Part shown: piece by piece, positions 1-6,087 of the stretch
Layout: each line of letters starts with the position of its first letter
Position numbering within the stretch: the first letter of the stretch is position 1
Translations under genes and position numbers: made by a program
Source of the DNA: Cupriavidus sp.
GTDB taxonomy: Bacteria; Pseudomonadota; Gammaproteobacteria; Burkholderiales; Burkholderiaceae
Direction of reading: 5' to 3'
Assembly (NCBI GenBank): GCA_013362725.1
Contig: JABFVP010000549.1
Span: 1-12,823, forward strand
DNA length: 12,823 nt
The notes under the pieces: generated by a model
What the model was told of the DNA's origin: nothing
Databases searched by the model: none
Seen by the model: the letters and a program-made list of their open reading frames with translations, nothing else

Positions 1-1
1 C

Positions 2-295
<294 letters not shown>

Positions 296-388
296 GCCGC
301 GCGCAGCAGGTCGACGCAGGCGGACATCCACGCTCGTTTCGTTCAACCCATCAGCAAACGCGCGGCAATCACCCAAGCCAGCCAGCGC

Positions 389-442
389 GGCGTGCATTGC
401 GGGGGAAACGACATGCTCTCGGGGCGGCTATTATTGCACGCC
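389..442. repeat. 8-bp inverted repeat between the convergent modC and modE ends
   Basis: GGCGTGCA (389-396) and TGCACGCC (435-442) are perfect inverted copies separated by 38 bases. They lie in the 154-base gap between the two convergent stop codons, where transcripts from both sides should end. The loop is long and there is no T-tract, so a terminator role is only a guess. Nothing else recognisable is seen in this gap. Confidence 0.25.
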
Positions 443-449
443 ATGGCAG

Positions 450-1244
450 TCATCCCATCACGCCGAGGATCACGCTCGAGGCCTTGAATATGGCCACCGC
501 GGCCACGCCCGCCTGCAGCCCCAGCGCCTCGACGCTGCCGTTGGTGACGATCGCGGCCACCGTGCCGCCGCCGTCGAGTTCGATCACCACCTCGGCGTTC
601 ACCGCGCCGGGCATCACGCGCGCGACCACGCCCGGCAGCTGGTTGCGCGCCGACAGCCGCAGGCCCGGCTCGGGCAGCCCCACCAGCACCGACGACGCCT
701 TGATCAGCGCAAACGCCTCCACGCCCTCGGCCAGCTCCAGGGTCTCGACGCTCTCGTGCGTGATGGTGGCGACGATGCGCTGCCCGCCGGCCAGTTCCAG
801 CGCCACCTCGTCATTGACCGCGCCGCCCTTGACGCTGGCCACGCGTCCGAACAGCTTGTTGCGCGCACTGGTCTTGATCATCATTCGCCTCATCAGGTGG
901 ATATCGTCGGCCACGCCCTCGCCCAGCCGCGACAGTTGCGCGACGAAGCGCCGGTGCTCGTCCTCGAGCGCGCGATAGGTGCGGATCAGCTGTTCGCCGC
1001 GCGCGGTCAGGCGCGTGCCGCCGCCGCCCTTGCCGCCCGCTGCGCGCACCACCAGCGGCTCGCCGGCGCTGTTGTTCATCGCGTCGATGGCGTCCCACGC
1101 GGCCTTGTAGCTGATGCCGACGGCGCGCGCGGCGGCCGTGATCGAGCCGTGCGCGCCAATGGCGGCGAGCAGCGCGATGCGGTCCTTGCCGCCCCAGTCC
1201 TGCGAGCCGGAGCGGAACCAGATGGCTCCCTGGAGTTCAAGCAT
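450..1244 (-). CDS. modE: Molybdate-responsive transcriptional regulator ModE
   Basis: This 264-residue protein matches the length of E. coli ModE (262). Residues about 20-115 form a LysR-like winged helix-turn-helix with the helix stretch GSITAAARAVGISYKAAW and a glycine-rich wing (GGKGGGGTRLT), as is usual in ModE. Residues about 124-190 and 196-262 are two tandem Mop domains. Each starts with the same signature (TSARNKLFGRV and LSARNQLPGVV) and ends with KASSV(L/I)(V/L)G. Known ModE proteins dimerise, bind molybdate or tungstate between Mop domains, repress mod transport genes and can activate molybdoenzyme genes. The gene converges on the modC-like gene and follows the phosphatase gene on the same strand after an 81-base gap. 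No clear Shine-Dalgarno precedes the ATG, but the N-terminus begins where the family usually does. Confidence 0.93.
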   Translation of the reverse strand: MLELQGAIWFRSGSQDWGGKDRIALLAAIGAHGSITAAARAVGISYKAAWDAIDAMNNSAGEPLVVRAAGGKGGGGTRLTARGEQLIRTYRALEDEHRRFVAQLSRLGEGVADDIHLMRRMMIKTSARNKLFGRVASVKGGAVNDEVALELAGGQRIVATITHESVETLELAEGVEAFALIKASSVLVGLPEPGLRLSARNQLPGVVARVMPGAVNAEVVIELDGGGTVAAIVTNGSVEALGLQAGVAAVAIFKASSVILGVMG

Positions 1245-1319
1245 TGGGGATCGGGCGCCGCTGGCGGGCGCCGCAATGAAGTCCGAAACGCGGTTATGGT
1301 AATCCGATTTGGGGATCGG
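1244..1319. repeat. 11-bp direct repeat in the modE upstream region
   Basis: TTGGGGATCGG occurs at 1244-1254 and again at 1309-1319, 65 bases apart. The first copy touches the modE start codon. The second is the right half of an inverted repeat, CCGAT (1304-1308) and ATCGG (1315-1319). Together they frame the short leader between the phosphatase stop codon and modE. The sequence does not resemble the TATA-containing ModE box of enterobacteria. Its function, perhaps an operator or mRNA structure, is unknown. Confidence 0.5.
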
Positions 1320-1325
1320 CCCGGC

Positions 1326-2159
1326 TCAGCCCGCCAGGTAGTGCGCGCGCAACTGCGCGACGTCGACCTGCAGCGCGTCGCGCAGGTAGTTGCCGACGCT
1401 GCCCCAGCCCGCGTCGATGGCCTGCATCGACGCCTCGAGATAGCTGGCCCGGACTTCCAGCAGCGGCATCATCACCGCGGCGTCGATGCCGAGCCCGCCC
1501 ATCTGCGCCAGCGCAGCCGCATTGAACTGCGCGTTGCGCTGGTTCGATTCCAGGTAGTTGGCCAGGATGTCGTCCTGCCCCACCCCGAGCGCGGCCAGCA
1601 GCAGCAGCGCGGCAAAGCCGGTGCGGTCCTTGCCCGCGGTGCAGTGGAACAGCAGCGTCTGGCCGCCCTGCACGGTCTGCATGAAGCCGCCGAAGGCTGC
1701 GCGGTAGCGCACCGGGAAATCGCGATAGACCTCGAGCATGAAGGCATCCATCTGCGCCGGCGTGCTGGCGCGCAGGCGCGGCATCAGCACGTCCATCGCC
1801 ATGCTGCCTTCGAGCACCGGCACCGCCTGCCAGCGGAAGCGCTGGCCGAAGGCCGCTTCGCCCGGCGACTTCTCGCCGGGCGAGCGGAAATCCACCACCA
1901 TGTCGAGCCCGAGCGCCTGCAGCCGGTCCAGGTCGGCATCGCTCGCCAGCGCCGGGTTGCCGCTGCGGAACAGCCGGCCGTGGCGCACGCGGCGCCCTTG
2001 CGCGCCCACCAGTCCGCCCAGGTCGCGCGCGTTGCTGATGCGTTCGAACACCAGCTCCGGCACGTCCGGCATGTGCGGCGCGGGGCCGGTCGCCGCCGGT
2101 GTTGGCGGCATGGCCGCGAAGGCATGCGGCCATGCCGCGCGTTGAAGCCACTTGAGCAT
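1326..2159 (-). CDS. Tyrosine/serine protein phosphatase family protein (PF13350-type)
   Basis: This 277-residue protein carries the cysteine phosphatase P-loop HCTAGKDRTG at residues 172-181, with nucleophile Cys173 and phosphate-binding Arg179. The ISNARDLGGL segment (41-50) and LFRSGN (63-68) are typical of the bacterial Y_phosphatase3 family (PF13350). Such enzymes hydrolyse phosphotyrosine, phosphoserine or sometimes phosphoinositides; the substrate here is not known. The reading frame stays open to 2294, but I chose the ATG at 2159. It has a GGAAAG ribosome binding site four bases upstream, and the longer version would overlap the preceding gene. The first 25-30 residues are Ala/Pro-rich and start MLKWLQRAAW, a poor signal-peptide candidate, so location is uncertain. 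It lies 50 bases after the small RRM-like gene and probably shares its transcript. Confidence 0.85.
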   Translation of the reverse strand: MLKWLQRAAWPHAFAAMPPTPAATGPAPHMPDVPELVFERISNARDLGGLVGAQGRRVRHGRLFRSGNPALASDADLDRLQALGLDMVVDFRSPGEKSPGEAAFGQRFRWQAVPVLEGSMAMDVLMPRLRASTPAQMDAFMLEVYRDFPVRYRAAFGGFMQTVQGGQTLLFHCTAGKDRTGFAALLLLAALGVGQDDILANYLESNQRNAQFNAAALAQMGGLGIDAAVMMPLLEVRASYLEASMQAIDAGWGSVGNYLRDALQVDVAQLRAHYLAG

Positions 2160-2209
2160 TGTTCTTTCCAGTTTGTCGTTGCCGGAGGCGCCGTTACCGG
2201 TGCGTCGCT

Positions 2210-2455
2210 TCAGCGCTCGCGGTACGCCGGCACGTGCCAGCGCAGGTGGCAGCCGGCGACATAGCGCCGGTCCAGCCGCGCCACCAGCTTCCATACCGTC
2301 AGCGCGCCGGCGTCGATATCGACCCAGGCCCAGGGATGCCTGGGGTCGCCTTCCTTCACCAGTTCCACCGAACGGATCTTCGCATACCGTGCCAGCGCCT
2401 TGCGCAGCGCCGCCGGGTCCAGCCCGGCCTTGATACCGCGTACCAAAACCTTCAT
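2210..2455 (-). CDS. Small RRM-like hypothetical protein
   Basis: This is an 81-residue protein of uncertain family. The pattern is consistent with an RNA-recognition-motif fold. KVLVRGI could be strand 1, DPAALRKALARYAKI helix 1, RSVELVKEG strand 2, PWAWVDID strand 3 and ALTVWKLVARLDRRY helix 2, before a final strand near HLRWHVPAY. The usual aromatic RNP residues are not clearly present, so RNA binding is only a possibility. The ATG at 2455 is preferred because GGAG lies six bases upstream; a TTG four codons earlier (2467) has no better site. It is the first gene of a leftward series with the phosphatase and perhaps modE. It is divergent from the transporter gene at 2698. Confidence 0.65.
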   Translation of the reverse strand: MKVLVRGIKAGLDPAALRKALARYAKIRSVELVKEGDPRHPWAWVDIDAGALTVWKLVARLDRRYVAGCHLRWHVPAYRER

Positions 2456-2697
2456 GGTCGGCTCCAATTATTTCAGATCACTCCGGCTCGTGTTGGTGTC
2501 GGCTCATGCGGACGGCCGCGCGGGCCTTGTGTGGCGAGCCTCTCACTGGTATGACGCGTGCGGCGGCCGGGGAATCCGGCGATCTGCCATCGCCTTGATC
2601 TTGCGCATGACGGGCGCAACTATCCGCCCCCGTCCTCGACATCGTCCGCTGCGCGCCGGAAAATTTCAGATAGTCGAAACGACAAGGAACGTCGGCG
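2456..2697. promoter_or_regulatory. Divergent intergenic region with a 9-bp direct repeat
   Basis: These 242 bases separate two divergent genes and should hold both promoters. ATTTCAGAT occurs at 2470-2478, just upstream of the RRM-like gene, and again at 2663-2671, just upstream of the transporter gene. An AAGGA ribosome binding site (2684-2688) lies nine bases before the transporter ATG. I see no convincing -35/-10 pair, no coding frame with codon bias and no other structure. Confidence 0.4.
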
Positions 2698-4218
2698 ATG
2701 CCAGAACTTCCCGCCTCCCATCCCGCCCCTGCCCCCGTCGCCCGGGCCGCGGCCACGCCCGCACCGAAGCTCACTTTGCACTGGGGTCTGTGCGCGGCCG
2801 TCGCCGCGCTGGTCGCGGTGCTGGCGATCCCGCAGCCTGACGGGCTCACCATTGCCGGCCAGCGCATGCTGGCGATCCTGGCGTTCGCCATCGTGGTGTG
2901 GATCACCGAGGCGGTGTCGTACGAGGCCAGCGCCATCATGATCACCTCGCTGATGGCCGGGCTGATCGGCTTTGCGACGACCGTGAACGACCCCTCGGTG
3001 CAATACGGCACCTCGAGGGCACTGGGCATGGCGCTGGCCGGGTTCTCCAATACCGCGCTGGCGCTGGTCGCGGCGGCGCTGTTTATTTCCGCGGCGATGA
3101 CGGTGACCGGGCTCGACCGGCGCATCGCGCTGGTGACGCTGTCGGCAATCGGCACCAGCACGCGCCGCATCCTGGCCGGCACCATCGCGGTCACCATCGC
3201 CCTGAGCCTGGTAGTGCCCAGCGCCACCGCGCGCAGCGCCTGCGTGGTGCCGATCATGATGGGCGTGATCGCCGCCTTCGGCGTCGACAAGAAGTCCAAT
3301 ATCGCCGCCGGCATCATGATCACCGTGGCGCAGGCCACCAGCATCTGGAACGTCGGCATCCAGACCGCCGCCGCGCAGAACCTGCTGACGGTCGGCTTCA
3401 TGGACAAGCTGCTGGGCGAGCGCATCACCTGGCTGCAATGGCTGATCGCGGGCGCGCCCTGGGCAGTGGCGATGTCGGTGGTGCTCTATGTGCTGGTGCG
3501 CTGGCTGCTGCCGGCAGAGACCGAGGCCATTCCCGGCGGCAAGGACGCGGTGCAGCGCGAGCTATCGGCGCTCGGCCCGATGAGCGGCCCGCAGAAGCGG
3601 CTGGCCGCGGTGTCGCTGGGACTGCTGCTGTTCTGGGCCACCGAGGGCAAGCTGCACCGCTTCGACACCGCCACCGTAACCTTCGTCGGGCTGGTGATCC
3701 TGATGCTGCCGCGCCTCGGCGTGATGGACTGGAAGACCATGCAGCAGCGCACGCCGTGGGGCACGCTGATCGTGTTCGGGGTTGGCATCAGCCTGGGCAC
3801 CGCGCTGCTGTCAACCCAGGCCGGGCAGTGGCTGGGCCAGTTCGTGGTCACGCATTCGGGCCTGGCGGCGCATGGCGCGCTGCTCGTGTTCGCGATCCTG
3901 TCGGCCTTCCTGATCCTGATCCACCTGGGCTTTGCCAGCGCCACCGCGCTGACCGCGGCGCTGCTGCCGATCCTGATCTCGGTGCTGCAGACCCTGCCCG
4001 GCGACATCAACCGCGTCGGTATCACCATGCTGCTGGGCTTTACCGTCAGCTTTGGCTTTATCCTGCCGATCAACGCACCGCAGAACATGGTGTGCCTGGG
4101 CACCGAGACCTTCAACGGACGGCAGTTCGCGCGCATCGGCATCCCGGTCACGATCATCGGCTACGCCATGATGCTGCTGTTCGCCGCCACCTACTGGCGC
4201 TGGCTGGGCTGGGTATAA
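2698..4218 (+). CDS. DASS/SLC13-family anion symporter
   Basis: This 506-residue, very hydrophobic protein has about eleven or twelve likely membrane segments after a 25-residue Ala/Pro-rich cytoplasmic tail. Two related re-entrant-loop regions identify the divalent anion:sodium symporter family: VPSATARSACVVPIM (173-187) and GFASATALTAALLPI (411-425). They sit at equivalent places in the two inverted halves of the protein. The family takes up di- and tricarboxylates, sulfate or related anions with sodium. In well-studied members the two motifs read SNT; here both read SAT, losing the conserved Asn. The substrate cannot be named from sequence. The ATG has AAGGA nine bases upstream. The gene stands alone, with the glycosyltransferase gene 52 bases downstream on the same strand. 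Confidence 0.85.
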   Translation: MPELPASHPAPAPVARAAATPAPKLTLHWGLCAAVAALVAVLAIPQPDGLTIAGQRMLAILAFAIVVWITEAVSYEASAIMITSLMAGLIGFATTVNDPSVQYGTSRALGMALAGFSNTALALVAAALFISAAMTVTGLDRRIALVTLSAIGTSTRRILAGTIAVTIALSLVVPSATARSACVVPIMMGVIAAFGVDKKSNIAAGIMITVAQATSIWNVGIQTAAAQNLLTVGFMDKLLGERITWLQWLIAGAPWAVAMSVVLYVLVRWLLPAETEAIPGGKDAVQRELSALGPMSGPQKRLAAVSLGLLLFWATEGKLHRFDTATVTFVGLVILMLPRLGVMDWKTMQQRTPWGTLIVFGVGISLGTALLSTQAGQWLGQFVVTHSGLAAHGALLVFAILSAFLILIHLGFASATALTAALLPILISVLQTLPGDINRVGITMLLGFTVSFGFILPINAPQNMVCLGTETFNGRQFARIGIPVTIIGYAMMLLFAATYWRWLGWV

Positions 4219-4220
4219 GC

Positions 4221-4242
4221 AAAACCCGCGGGCTCGCGCGGG
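4221..4242 (-). terminator. Possible minus-strand intrinsic terminator
   Basis: CCCGCG (4225-4230) pairs with CGCGGG (4237-4242) around a six-base loop, giving an all-G:C stem. Read on the minus strand the stem is followed by four T (4224-4221). It lies three bases after the transporter stop codon. It could stop leftward read-through from the fds operon across the glycosyltransferase gene. On the plus strand it lacks a T-tract. The short stem and T-run make this tentative. Confidence 0.3.
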
Positions 4243-4270
4243 GCGCGTGGCGGCTGGCACAATACGCGCC

Positions 4271-4966
4271 ATGAAACGCCTGTGCTCCGCCCTGTTCAAG
4301 CTGCTGCTGCTCGCCGCGATCGGCGGCGCGCTGCTCGCCGCCATCGCCATTCTCGCCGCCAACCGGCAGCTGCCGTCGCTCGACGCGCTCACCGCCTTCC
4401 GCGATACGCCGGACTACGTGCCCATCGACAGGATGCCGCGCGCGCTGACCGAGGCGGTGGTGGCGATCGAGGACGAACGCTTCTACCTGCATGATGGCAT
4501 CGACTATGTCGGCGTGATCCGCGCGGGGGTCGCCAACCTGTCGGACGAACTGTCGCAAGGGGCGTCGACCATCACCATGCAGGTGGCGCGCAATTTCTAC
4601 CTGTCGCGCGAGAAGACCTACACCCGCAAGCTGTACGAGGTGCTGCTGTCCTACCGCATCGAAAAGGCGCTGAACAAGGACGAGATCCTCGAGCTGTACC
4701 TGAACAAGATCTACCTGGGACAGGGCGCCTATGGCTTTGCCGATGCCGCGCGGACCTACTTCGGCAAGCGTCTGGACCAGCTGACGCTGGCCGAATGCGC
4801 GATGCTGGCGGGCCTGCCGAAGGCGCCTTCGGCGAACAACCCGGTGGCCAATCCCCGGCGCGCGCGCCAGCGGCAAGTATATATCCTGCAACGCATGCTG
4901 GAGCTGGGGCGGATTTCACGCGGCGAATACGACGGCGCCCTGCTGGAGCCGTTGCGCTTGCGCTGA
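4271..4966 (+). CDS. Membrane-anchored glycosyltransferase 51, PBP1A-like but without transpeptidase domain
   Basis: This 231-residue protein has an N-terminal membrane anchor (about residues 9-30) followed by a GT51 peptidoglycan glycosyltransferase domain facing the periplasm. Such domains polymerise lipid II into glycan strands. Key motifs are AIEDERFYLHDGID (65-78, catalytic Glu67), QGASTITMQVARNFYLS (96-112) and ELYLNKIYLGQGAYG (141-155). These match bifunctional PBP1A more closely than the classic monofunctional MtgA, whose equivalent runs GGSTISQQ. The protein stops after GRISRGEYDGAL, where PBP1A would go on to its transpeptidase domain. The usual PBP1A segment between the anchor and the catalytic domain (the YSADG...LIGEFG...ERR region) is absent. 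I chose the ATG at 4271; a GTG at 4247 is in frame. There is no clear Shine-Dalgarno, but TGGCACAAT just upstream resembles an extended -10, so the mRNA may have almost no leader. It converges on fdsD with nine bases between stops. Confidence 0.85.
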   Translation: MKRLCSALFKLLLLAAIGGALLAAIAILAANRQLPSLDALTAFRDTPDYVPIDRMPRALTEAVVAIEDERFYLHDGIDYVGVIRAGVANLSDELSQGASTITMQVARNFYLSREKTYTRKLYEVLLSYRIEKALNKDEILELYLNKIYLGQGAYGFADAARTYFGKRLDQLTLAECAMLAGLPKAPSANNPVANPRRARQRQVYILQRMLELGRISRGEYDGALLEPLRLR

Positions 4967-4977
4967 GCCGCGCGGCT
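4966..4977. terminator. 12-bp palindrome between convergent stop codons
   Basis: AGCCGCGCGGCT is perfectly self-complementary. It spans the last base of the glycosyltransferase stop codon and enters the fdsD stop codon. As RNA it can form only a 4-bp stem with a GCGC loop, and there is no T-tract. It is a weak candidate for ending transcripts from both sides. Confidence 0.2.
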
Positions 4978-5196
4978 ACTCGAGCATGGCGCGGTGCCGG
5001 CCCAGCGCTTCCCGCACGATCTCCAGCAGCCCGCTGCCGGCGTCGGCATCGACATGCCCCAGCAAGGCCCGGCGCATGCGCGGTTCCCAGAAGCGCTTGA
5101 TATGCCCGGCGATATCCGCGACCGCCTCCTCGCGATCGGGCATGGCTTCGAAGAAGCTGCCGATCTGGTTGGCCATGGTGACAAGGTTGTCGATCT

Positions 5197-5200
<4 letters not shown>
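4976..5200 (-). CDS. fdsD: Formate dehydrogenase delta subunit FdsD
   Basis: This 74-residue protein is the last gene of the fds operon. It has the FdsD pattern: MANQIGSFFEAMPDREEAVADI near the start, then HIKRFWEPRMRRALLGHV, and a C-terminal helix (LLEIVREALGRHRAML). FdsD-type proteins are small helical partners of molybdenum formate dehydrogenases. They are needed for an active enzyme, probably in cofactor maturation or insertion, and are not redox subunits; no cysteine is present here. Its ATG overlaps the fdsC stop codon in an ATGA, so translation is probably coupled. No strong ribosome binding site of its own is seen. Confidence 0.92.
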
Positions 5201-6072
<872 letters not shown>

Positions 6073-6079
6073 CGCATTG

Positions 6080-6085
6080 CCCTCC
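6080..6085 (-). promoter_or_regulatory. Ribosome binding site of fdsC
   Basis: GGAGGG, the strongest Shine-Dalgarno in the operon, lies seven bases before the fdsC start in the short fdsA-fdsC gap. It fixes the start codon choice and suggests fdsC is translated efficiently even without coupling to fdsA. Confidence 0.75.
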
Positions 6086-6087
6086 GT

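Noticed and set aside
1291..1306. ModE-box-like palindrome upstream of modE
   Set aside because: CGGTTATGGTAATCCG is an imperfect palindrome but does not fit the known ModE consensus with its TATAT/ATATA arms, so I did not annotate it as a ModE site.
2160..2294. N-terminal extension of the phosphatase to an upstream start
   Set aside because: It would overlap the RRM-like gene. The ATG at 2159 has a good GGAAAG site, and the added residues look like out-of-frame coding sequence.
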